A DNA stretch of 64,000 nt from Ricinus communis (taxonomy: Eukaryota; Streptophyta; Magnoliopsida; Malpighiales; Euphorbiaceae). Location: positions 21,118,005 through 21,182,004 of the forward strand of contig NC_063256.1 of NCBI RefSeq assembly GCF_019578655.1, in the 5' to 3' direction. The stretch's first letter is position 1, and each line of letters opens with the position of its first letter. Shown piece by piece: positions 47,059 through 55,976 of the stretch. A model generated the notes under the pieces. That model saw nothing but the letters and a program-made list of their open reading frames with translations. It had not been told where the DNA came from and did no database searches. The position numbers were made by a program, and so were the translations under genes.

Positions 47059-48450
47059 ATGACGAGGAGCTCTAGCTCTGATCTTGTAGAGCCTCTGTCT
47101 GATCCAGAACGATCCCTCAGACTTTTAAGGAAGCGTTTGCAATCAGAAGTGGAGGAGATTAAGGTTGAGGTACCTGTTGATAGACCAGAAGGGATAGAGA
47201 ATCACAACGGAAATGCCGCGGTGGACGCCAACAGAACGATGTACGAGTTTGCTAGACCATCATTGGATGAGACTCAGACGAGTATACTCAGACCGGCGGT
47301 GGCAGCTAACAACTTTGAAATAAAGCCAAATGTGATCCAGATGGTACAACAAAGTGTACAGTTTGGAGGGTTGCCAAGCGAGGATCCTAATGCCCACATA
47401 GCCAACTTTTTGGAGATATGCGACACGTTCAAGATAAATGGAACTACCGATGATGCCATCTAGCTGAGATTATTTTCATTTTCTTTAAGGGATATAAAGC
47501 AAAGAGATGGCTACAGTCCCTTCCATTGAACACTATCACTACCTGGAAATTTTTGGCTGAAAAATTTCTTTACAAGTACTTTCCTTCAGCTAAGACTACT
47601 AAATTGAGAAATGACATTTCCTCTTTTGTGCAGATGGATGATGAGAGCATGTACGATGCCTGGGAGAGGTACAAGGACTTGTTGAGATGTTGTCCACACC
47701 ACATTTTACCAATATGGATGCAGGTTCAGACCTTTTACAGTGGTTTGAACCTTGCTACTAGGCAAATGGTAGATGCTGCAGCAGGTGGGGCCTTGAACAG
47801 CAAGACGCCGGAGCAGGCACAAAACCTGATAGAGAAGATGGCCATGAACAACTACTAGTGGCAATCCTCTAGGAGTCACCGGTAAAATAGGGAATGGTCA
47901 ACCAGTTAGACTCCACAGCAGCCTTGGTAGCTCAGGTGGAGCTTCTGACTAAGAAATTACACCACCTTCAGATGTCGGTTCAAGCAGCCTAAATAAGCTA
48001 CGAGTTTTGCGGTGGCCCGCACTACGGTGCAAAATGTAATGCGGAAGGTATGTTTTCTAGCCCCTCTACTTCATCTATTATTTCTGCTGACCATGAACAG
48101 GTTAATTACATGTAGAATACACCCAGACAGCAGAACGACCCTTATAGCAACACATACAATCCTGGATGGAGAAATTACCCCAATTTTAGTTGGCGCAACA
48201 ATAATGCCCAGGGTCCACCAGGCTTTCAAAGATCGTGACCATCACAAAGCAGAGATAGCATCTTTGGACTATCAGAGCTTCTTCCACCAGCCGAGAAGAA
48301 ATCTAACTTGGAGGAACTGATGATGAAGTTTGTAACGTCGATTGAGACGAGGTTCCAGCAGACCGACAATGCTCTTAGAAATCAGCAAGCATCCATTTAG
48401 AACTTGGAAAATCAGATTATGCAGATTTCTAAGATGTTGTCTGAAAGGCA
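47059..48450 (+). pseudogene. gag of Athila-like element 2
   Basis: The first ATG gives MTRSSSSDLVEPLSDPERSL and a charged N-terminal region, then the capsid start NFEIKPNVIQMVQQSVQFGG and AHIANFLEICDTFKING. The frame stops at 47461 and shifts near 47492. It then runs 47526-47858 with ITTWKFLAEKFLYKYFPSAK, MYDAWERYKDLLRCCPHH and MVDAAAGGALNSKTPEQAQN, the retrotrans_gag core. A zinc knuckle at about 47999-48037 has the Athila spacing, but its first cysteine is changed to tyrosine (YEFCGGPHYGAKC). Gag builds the particle and binds RNA; this copy is broken by one frameshift and several stops but is much better preserved than that of element 1. Confidence 0.85.
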
Positions 48451-48571
48451 ACAAGGAGCGCCCCAACACCACTGAGTCTAACCCAAGGGAGCACATGAAC
48501 ACCATCACTTTATGTTCAGGTAAGTTAGTTTCAACTCCTTCTAAGCTGTTTTTGACAATTCTACTATTGAT

Positions 48572-49534
48572 GTGCAGAATGAGGCGAGCAGTAAGGTTAA
48601 GGAACCTGAGAGGCAAAAGGTGCAACCAATCCTAGTCAGGGAGTATCAACCCAAGATTCCTTACCCTGCTAGACTGAAGCAAGTAGAAGCACAAGAGCAG
48701 TTTAGTAAGCTTTTGGATATTTTTAGACAACTACATATTAACTTGCCTTTTATCAATGTATTGAAGCAGATGCTAAAGTATGCCAAGTTCTTGAAGGACA
48801 TACTTAGCAGCAAAAGCAAGATGGAGGAGGTACCATATGTTAAGCTCAATGAAGAGTGCTCAGTAATGTTTCAGAGCAAGTTACCAGAGAAACGTCACGA
48901 CCCAGGGAGTTTTACTATTCCTTGCACATTGGGTAACTTATCTGTTGATGATGCATTAGCTGATTTAGGTTCTAGCATAAATGTCATGACCACAAGTATG
49001 TTCAATAAGATAGGTTTAGGGGAAGCAAAACCCACTAGGATGTGCATTCAATTAGTTTATCATTCTGTTAAGCTTCCTAGGGCGATTGTAGAGAATGTGC
49101 TAGTCAAGGTAGATAAATTCATATTTCCTGTGGACTTTGTAGTTATGGATATGGATAATGAGCATGGTGTTCCTTTGATTTTAGGGAGACCTTTCCTTGC
49201 CACGGCTAGAGCTAAAATAGATGTATTTGAGGGAAAGCTAGAGCTTACTGTAGGGGATGACTGTGTTACTTTTAGTTTACTCCCATTTGATAGTTCTCCC
49301 ATCGACCATGTTCATGCCATTTGTGCTATTGACGGGACTGGTCTTGCATGTGATAAGCCACCACAGGATATACTAATTGATGATGGTCTGCATGCTTCTT
49401 TGCTTGTTGATGTGTGTTATTGTTTTAAAGAAAACAACTTGTATCAATTTGAAACTTCGTGCTATGATACACCCGAGAAGGGTAGTTGCAATTTGTTTAT
49501 GACAGGTCATCTAGACAGGATTTGGAGTGGATGA
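48572..49534 (+). CDS. Aspartic protease (retropepsin-like) region of Athila-like element 2
   Basis: An open frame of 320 codons. It starts with a linker containing PKIPYPARLKQVEAQEQF and LDIFRQLHINLPF, typical of Athila gag-protease junctions. The retropepsin domain follows from about residue 110: GSFTIPCTLGNLSVDDALAD, then the active-site motif DLGSS at 48962-48976 (the canonical form is D-T/S-G; here leucine stands at the second place, as is common in Athila), and VPLILGRPFLATARAKIDVF near 49170-49230. The protease would cut the Gag-Pol polyprotein. The frame ends RIWSG just where pol sequence would be expected, so the deletion of RT, RNase H and integrase probably starts near 49500. The ATG is internal to the original polyprotein and probably not a real start. 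Confidence 0.85.
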   Translation: MQNEASSKVKEPERQKVQPILVREYQPKIPYPARLKQVEAQEQFSKLLDIFRQLHINLPFINVLKQMLKYAKFLKDILSSKSKMEEVPYVKLNEECSVMFQSKLPEKRHDPGSFTIPCTLGNLSVDDALADLGSSINVMTTSMFNKIGLGEAKPTRMCIQLVYHSVKLPRAIVENVLVKVDKFIFPVDFVVMDMDNEHGVPLILGRPFLATARAKIDVFEGKLELTVGDDCVTFSLLPFDSSPIDHVHAICAIDGTGLACDKPPQDILIDDGLHASLLVDVCYCFKENNLYQFETSCYDTPEKGSCNLFMTGHLDRIWSG

Positions 49535-49980
49535 CTGGGCATCCCAACTCGGTATAGAGAGCACCTCCTTGGCCATCTGCTGCACATATTGGACCGCCTC
49601 CTTGCGGTTATATGCCTCAGGCCCCCAGCTTACAATGAGCCCACCTTCTCAATTTGCTAACGGGGCAGGAATGCTACTGCAGAGTCCAACTAAGCGACTC
49701 GACAAAAGAGAAGCACTGTTTGGTAGGCACCCTAAAGTTTTAATTTTATGTTTTTATTAACATTTTTATTTTATTAGTCATTTGCATGCTTGATAGTAGT
49801 TAGAACACTTACTTAATAATTAAACATAGTTGTATGAATCTAGGGTTTGTGTAATTTAAGTCAGATTTTTGGTAATTGGTGAAGACGGACTTTCCCGTTT
49901 GATTTATTTACTTAATTTACAACCTAAATGTGTGCGTATATGTGTTAAATACAAGTAGGGAGTTCGGCGACTCGAGATGG
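49535..49980 (+). other. Junction region after protease of Athila-like element 2
   Basis: A proline-rich, coding-like stretch (SPPSQFANGAGMLL) lies at 49527-49760, perhaps the extreme C-terminus of the deleted pol. 49760-49980 is AT-rich untranslated sequence. Confidence 0.4.
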
Positions 49981-49984
49981 CGAA

Positions 49985-50400
49985 GGAAAGCCCGGACTTC
50001 ACCCGTCCACCACGGTTTCCGTGGGCATCACGGGCTGTAACACCAGGCCATATTGATCAGCATGACCGGAGTCATGCCCGTGATGAAAATGCACATATAG
50101 AATTTGGGAATCCAGCCGTCCACCACGGCTTTCGAGGCCACCATAGGCTGCATCACCAGGCCGTGCCAGTTACCACACCTGTGCCCTAGCCAATGATTGA
50201 GATGCACGTAAAGCACAAGGTAAATTCAGTCGTCCACCATGGCTTCCGAAGGCACCACGGGTAGCAACACCGGGCCGTGCTGACCAGCACGGGCATGCCC
50301 TCACCCGTGACGGATGGGCACCAGAATGAGGCTCCAGGGTTCAGCACGGGCTGAGTCTTGGCTGTGCTAACCAGCACGGCCTTGCCCTCGCCCGTGCTGA
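49985..50400 (+). repeat. GC-rich tandem repeats before ORF1
   Basis: Three units about 112 bp apart, each starting GTCCACCACGG (50005, about 50118, about 50229), with GGCATCACGGGCTG and AACACCAGGCC phrases. The third includes an inverted repeat CCGTGCTG-AC-CAGCACGG (50275-50292). The motifs match those in the LTR U3 at 45600-45840. Confidence 0.75.
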
Positions 50401-50410
50401 CCCCCATGAC

Positions 50411-50418
50411 TATAAAAG
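50411..50418 (+). promoter_or_regulatory. TATA box of a putative internal promoter before ORF1
   Basis: TATAAAAG, followed by a CT-rich leader (CTATCTTTCCCTCTCTAAGC) and, 104 nt later, the ORF1 ATG at 50522. Confidence 0.55.
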
Positions 50419-50521
50419 CAGGCCTTTTCAAAAATTTCCTATCTTTCCCTCTCTAAGCTCCAAAGCGTTGTTTTCTCCCTTGTCTTTGATTTTTCTTACC
50501 TGCACAGCAACTTCAAGCAAT

Positions 50522-52033
50522 ATGAGGGACCATAATCAATCACGTCGAAAGCAACTGCAACGCGCCACTACCAGCAAGCGCCCGCATGGCGAAGGAACAT
50601 CTTCCTCCACTTCACCTTCATCAGCACTAGCACCAGCACCAGCACCTCCATTACAATAGCAACTAGTCCGAGTACGAAGAGCACCAGCTGTGAATCCACC
50701 CGCACCTAGTCGTCATCCCTTATGGACATTTCCGAATGCAGATAACGAGAGCCGCTTCCAAGTCATGAGATGGAAGCAAGTGATGGCTGGATGTTGCATC
50801 GACTTCATATCCCTGGAAAGAGTTGGATTGGCTCAGGATGTGCGTGCCCTGTTCGAAACTCTGCCATACGCACGATTCTTCGACATCATTAAGCCAACCT
50901 ACCACGAGCTTACAATTGAATTCCTCAGCAACTTTTTTCTACAGCAACAGATCACAAACTGGCATCAGCCTGATGCAGTTTACTTCAGACTTGGGGGAAG
51001 GGAGTTCTCAATGTCATTTCCATAATTCGGCATGCATTTGGGATTATGGACTGAGTAGGAGACTTCAGGTGAGAAGTATCAGGGATGCATCTATATCAAC
51101 CCAATCTCGTACGACACCATGTGGGATTCATTGGTACTCAGGCCGGAATCATACTACCCCAGCAGGTCTAAGGCGTCTAGCCTTTCGGATCATCTCCGCT
51201 ATCTCCATACTTTATTAGCTTACACGATTACAGGTAGGGAAAATAGTTTTGGAGCGGTAACACAGACCGATGTATTTATCCTTTGGGTTATACAACATTT
51301 TAAGAAGCTTGACTTGGGATATCTGTTGGCTCGTCAAATCTGTTCATTTATAGTAGACGCCTAGAAGAAGATGCACTGTTGTTTTGGCCCGTATGTTACT
51401 AGGTTAGCCAAGAGACTGGATGTATTGGACGACTGTCTGTTAGAGCTTTCATAGATTGGTGATATGACACCACTAGGGATCAAACAGATGATCAACATGC
51501 AGATGATCACGGCTACTCGACACCCACATGGCATAGAGTACAGACTCGTCAATGCAATAGTCAGGGAGGCTAAAGAGGCAGCAGCTAGAGGCCACCAAGA
51601 CCTGACGGCTGCGATTCCAGATGTTAGGATTCCTAACCCAGCCAGAGTGTTTATGCCTACATCCGAACCCTCATCTTCTTATTCTACAGGGACATCGAGT
51701 GCTCAGATCAGTGCTTTGGCTAACTGACTAGATCAAGTCTGCGGTTTACAGCAGCAGCACTATACTAAGTTTGCACAGTAGAGAAAGGAGTTTGGGCAGT
51801 TTCAAGAGGAGACTAGGGCACAGTTTCAGGGTCTAAACGATATGCTCCAACAGCTTATGCATGGGCTGGAGAGGCAGGCCACCCAGACAGACCTAATGGC
51901 GGAGACTGGAGCACAAAATCAGCAGTTTATCGAAGATATGGAGTTCAATCCTCTTCACGGACCCTATGCCACCACCACTGCCCCTTCCTTCAGCGATTTC
52001 CCCTACTCATCCTCCAGTAGATCCGGCGAGTGA
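50522..52033 (+). pseudogene. ORF1 of Athila-like element 2
   Basis: One reading frame of about 504 codons with nonsense codons but no frameshift that I can find. The stops are at about 50657, 51023, 51053, 51361, 51450, 51725 and 51778. Order: basic serine-rich start (SRRKQLQRATTSKRPHGEG), a proline/alanine stretch, then SRFQVMRWKQVMAG, ALFETLPYARFFDIIKPTYH, ELTIEFLSNFF, FGAVTQTDVFILWVIQHFKK, LDLGYLLARQ, HPHGIEYRLVNAIVREAKEA, and a glutamine-rich coiled-coil-like tail (FGQFQEETRAQFQGLNDML). This is the plant retrotransposon ORF-1 of Athila elements, found after pol in an env-like position; its function is unknown. The start is chosen because it is the first ATG after the TATA box and leader. 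Confidence 0.75.
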
Positions 52034-52302
52034 GGATGCGCCTTCGGCAGACTACCAACAGTGAAACAACAATTTGTGCTATTTTTCTTTTTCCTTTTCC
52101 TTTTTATTTTCCTTCTTTATTTTATTTTACTTTATTTTCTTTTCTTTTTACATTTTCAATTTTATGTTATTTTCTTTCATTTTCCTTTCATGTTAATTTA
52201 TTTTAGTAGAACACTTTACTTTGCCATCTTGATATGTACATTAGTATGATCTTCAATGATTATGATGTGCTAGTTATGTGCTAAACCCAGTTTTAATTTT
52301 TC

Positions 52303-52337
52303 TAACACTGTAAACAGTGTTATACTCAAGTGTGGGG
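52303..52337 (+). promoter_or_regulatory. Internal hairpin plus polypurine module
   Basis: Perfect 8-bp stem TAACACTG / CAGTGTTA (52303-52310, 52315-52322) with loop TAAA, then TACTC and AAGTGTGGGG (52328-52337). It sits 1.47 kb before the 3' LTR. Confidence 0.6.
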
Positions 52338-53766
52338 TAGGTATTTGTGGCTATATCCCTTAATTGTTTAAAGGCAATGATAATGGACTATTCTTAGGAT
52401 GATAAGACCTAGGTTTTTCATGACATTCAAGTTTAGTTTATTCTTTCGTAATTAATGACTTAATTCACACACTAGTACTTGATTGTCCCTCTCTATCTTT
52501 TATTCTTGAAAGCAATTTCACTGTATTCAATATGTCAATTTGGTCGGGTTAAACCGGTATTACTTGAGTTCCTTGCAAATTTATAACCTTTGACTGTGAA
52601 CTTTGATTATGTCAATCTCGTATTCAATTTATATGATGATTCAATTGATAAGTCTGGGAACCAATTGTAAATTTTAGCAACTTCAAACGTGAGTTTTTGA
52701 ACCAAAATTGAGCATCCATTGCACATTATGCTCATGACTTTTCTTGTTTAAGTGTGCGTTGTACTTACTTTCATTTCTAGAACTTGCTCTGTAATGCTTG
52801 TTGAGGTTACATGAATTTTTGAATACCATTAGATGATTTGGGCAACTTAGGATTTCACCACATCTGGCCAAAAGCCTACCCTCTGTTTCCATTAGTCAGG
52901 CAGTTTGAGCCTTAACCTTTTCTTCATAATTTACACCTAATCACTACACATACACCATTCTATACATCTATCTTTCCTTTCACCCTGTATATTGAGTAAT
53001 TATGTGTTATGTTTCTTCATTTATGGAATTATAGTGCCTAGCATTGTTCTAAATTCACTTAGTCTTTTTAGTCATCCTTTGATGCTCCCTTCAATCCAAA
53101 TTGGATAACTATTCTTATTGATTATGTCACTAATCATGCAGCCCCTATATAAGCTGTTGTAATATATATAAATAGTATATATCAAAAAAAAAAGAAAGAA
53201 AAAAAATTTATGACTTACTTCTTAGCTCTTAGCTTTTCTGAATTTAATTCTTGTGAGCATCCTTTACTTCAAATAAGGCTTAACGAGTATTTTTGTTGTT
53301 TTAGCACTCAGTTCCTGAAGCATTCATTTCAAAGAAGTGCATGATTTTTCAGTATACTTTACACTTCTATCCAAATATTCTTACCTTTACCTCAGCCACA
53401 TTTCAACCATTGAAAAGACCCTTTGATTTTGGTATTCAATTATTCGCGGTAGCAAAGATGAGATTGATGAGTAAGCTTATAGTAAACAGGTTGTGTGCAG
53501 CTGCGTTCGGGGAATTTTCTTATTTACCTTTAAACACTGTGAGTGATTTGAGAGATTCCTGCGAGACAATGGTTCTTAGTCTCTAATGCTGAATTGTTAT
53601 ATAAGTTGTGCTTCAAGATGGTATTATTATAGTTCTTCCGTAAAGGTGTATAACTCGTTAGTTACTTGAGTTTCATTCTTTATATGTTGAATAAGGTTGA
53701 ATTGTGAACTTTAGCATGGAGTTTGAGGGGTGATTGTTGCTTGTGCATGTATTTAGTTATTGATTA
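52338..53766 (+). other. 3' untranslated region of Athila-like element 2
   Basis: Long AT-rich region with no recognisable gene; 53341-53586 is open but has no known motif. A poly-A-rich run is at 53184-53210. Confidence 0.5.
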
Positions 53767-53802
53767 CTTGAGGACAAGCAAAAGCTTAAGTGTGGGGTGA
53801 TT
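53767..53802 (+). promoter_or_regulatory. Terminal hairpin plus polypurine tract
   Basis: CTTG-AGGA-CAAG (53767-53778) followed 9 nt later by AAGTGTGGGGTGATT, which touches the 3' LTR at 53803. This is the expected primer site for plus-strand DNA synthesis. Confidence 0.7.
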
Positions 53803-54838
53803 TGATATGCATCATTTTATACATATTTACATGCCCAATTGTTTACATTTTTGTACATAGTTATCTTGTTTTATGCCAGAACCACCTATGTTTTGGTTCC
53901 TATCATGTTTCAGATCATTATTGAGGGACATTATTAGTAATCGAGGGAAATACGCGCAATTGCAGACCAGAATCCATCAAATTAAGCAAGGACTAGCATT
54001 CCGAGGTTGAGCACGGCCTGGACTCTGCCCGTGCTGAACCATCAAATAGTTGCCCTTAAAGAGTGCCATTTTGGCACGGTTTTTGAAGCCACCACGGCCT
54101 TCACCATGGCCCGTGGTGGCTCAACACTGGCTAGGGCATGGCTAGGAAGAAGTCAATAGATGTAGAATGCGGAGGTCCAGCACGGCCTAGACTCTACCCG
54201 TGCTGATCAGCACGGGCTTGACCACGGCGGTGCTGAAAGAATTATATAGGCAAAAACGATTTGCTGATTAGGGCTCGATTTTCTGACTTGATTTCATATA
54301 TACAAGCTTAAACCATCTTCTTCCAGACTTCAATACTCAACCTTAGAAGATCATTTCATCTATTGAAGGAAGGATTACAATTGTTTTAACATCAAATTGA
54401 AGATCAAGACAAGATTTGGGAGCATTCAAGAGCCAAATTAGGGTTTACTATTCTGAATTGGGAATTTAGAGTTTTTCATCCAGCTTGAAGAAGAAGGGTG
54501 TACATGCCTTCAATTTACTTTTCTGAATCTATTCTTTACTTTGTGTTGCTTATTAGTATGAGTAACTAAATGTGTCAAACACATTGGGGTTCCTATGCTG
54601 TTGGATTGATTTTAATGCTTATGAGATTTTGATTATCAATGCTTAACTCTTCTTGCTTTCATTATTAATGAGAAATCACTTTATTCATAAGACATTGTGA
54701 GTTGTGGTATTCAGATTGCTTTATGTAATTGAGAAATTCATTTAGTAATTGAAAATTTGAATAGTAAGAACTGGTTAATAATCACTTAGAGATAAGGGTA
54801 ATTGACTAGCCGGATTAAGAATTAACAAAGCTTAATAG
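53803..54838 (+). repeat. 3' LTR of Athila-like element 2 (lacks last 440 bp)
   Basis: Homologous to 45408-46444; stops after AAGCTTAATAG. Differences from the 5' LTR are dense in the first 500 bp and sparse after that. Confidence 0.88.
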
Positions 54839-55200
54839 GTATTCATGCATATATAGAAAGACGACAATATTTATTATTGTTCTCTGGATGCATTATTCAA
54901 TATGTATTGATTCATGCGATTACTTCTAATAGGTTATAATCATACAAATGAGCATATATGAATTTGGAGAACTGTAGGGAGATGCTGCTGAATTTTCTAT
55001 ATATTTAAGGATATCGTGCATCCGTTCTTGGTCATATGAATGCATTTCTTAATGAGTAGGTCCCTACCTATCAAAATAATGGAGTTATAAGGTGTTATTA
55101 AGTGTATCAAAGAAATCAGTTAATCATATGATTAAGAATATGAATATTAAGTTTATTTAAAGGTTAATTAATTAATTAAACAGTAATATTTTTTAAAAAT
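54839..55200 (+). other. CACTA element 2 sequence upstream of transposase
   Basis: AT-rich, probably intron or leader of the transposase gene that continues from 45407. No gene. Confidence 0.35.
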
Positions 55201-55976
55201 AACACAGGGATAAAGAACGAGATCTGATCATCAACGGATGTATAGTAGGCTTCATAATGGACTTCTAAACCTGGAGTTTATCAGCTGCATGAAACATTTT
55301 ATGGAATTCGGATGTAGTCAACCAGAACTGATGGGTACGACAAAAATAAGGTGTCCATATAACTGTTCTAAGTGCCAGGTCGCATGTTTCATGAAGTGGA
55401 AACGATTATGCTTCATTTATACAGATATGTTTTTTTTTTTCTGGAGTATTACGATTAGACTCTTCATAGGAAAACTGTTATGGGATATAACTGGCACTAG
55501 AATGTTAATATTCTTATGGAGAATATATGAAATCATCCAATCCATACCAAACAATGGTAATGGATGTTGCAGGTCCTGAATTTAATCCCAATTATAACAT
55601 GGAGGAATTACTGAACTCTAAGACTCAAAAGTTTTACGACATGCTGATGGTTGCAAATAAGGACTTGTACACTAGCTGTAATAACCATTCCTAGTTATCG
55701 CTTGTAACTCAGTTGATGAATATGAAAGCAGAACACCATATGTCTGAACAAAATTTTGATGACATGGTGCGACTGATGAAAGAGATTCCTCATGATGATA
55801 GTCGTATGCTTGAAAATTTCTACAGTATGAAGAAATTAGTGCAGGATATGGGACTACTGGTAGAAAATATTCATTGTTATCCTAACGGCTGCATGTTATA
55901 TTGGGGTGAAGACAGTGATTTGAGTAGCTACAAGTTTTGTGATCATCCTTGGTATAAGAGGCAACGTCAAGAATGA
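55201..55976 (+). pseudogene. CACTA TNP2-type transposase, N-terminal part
   Basis: From 55238 the frame encodes MYSRLHNGLLNLEFISCMKH, FMEFGCSQPEL and KIRCPYNCSKC, the transposase-associated domain that precedes TNP2. From 55554, in another frame with one in-frame stop near 55692, come KTQKFYDMLMVANKDLYTSC, NMKAEHHMSEQNFDDMVRLM and LVENIHCYPNGCMLYWGE, the start of the TNP2 transposase domain including its KIHxCPNDCxLY-like block. TNP2/TNPD cuts the element at its ends. The gene is broken by frameshifts and then interrupted at 55977; about 170 residues before the next recognisable block are missing. Confidence 0.8.

Larger units (their letters stand above)
45408..54838 (+). mobile_element. Athila-like Ty3/gypsy element 2, pol-deleted, with ORF1
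   Basis: 5' LTR, tRNA-Asp primer site, gag, intact-looking protease frame, GC-rich repeats, promoter-like site, ORF1, two hairpin-polypurine modules and a 3' LTR lacking its last 440 bp. No reverse transcriptase, RNase H or integrase between 49534 and 49980. It interrupts the 5' part of CACTA element 2; because the 3' LTR is truncated the target duplication cannot be checked. Confidence 0.88.

Noticed and set aside
48272..48635. Minus-strand 117-codon and plus-strand 97-codon frames over the gag-protease junction
   Set aside because: They overlap the real gag/protease reading and show no family features.
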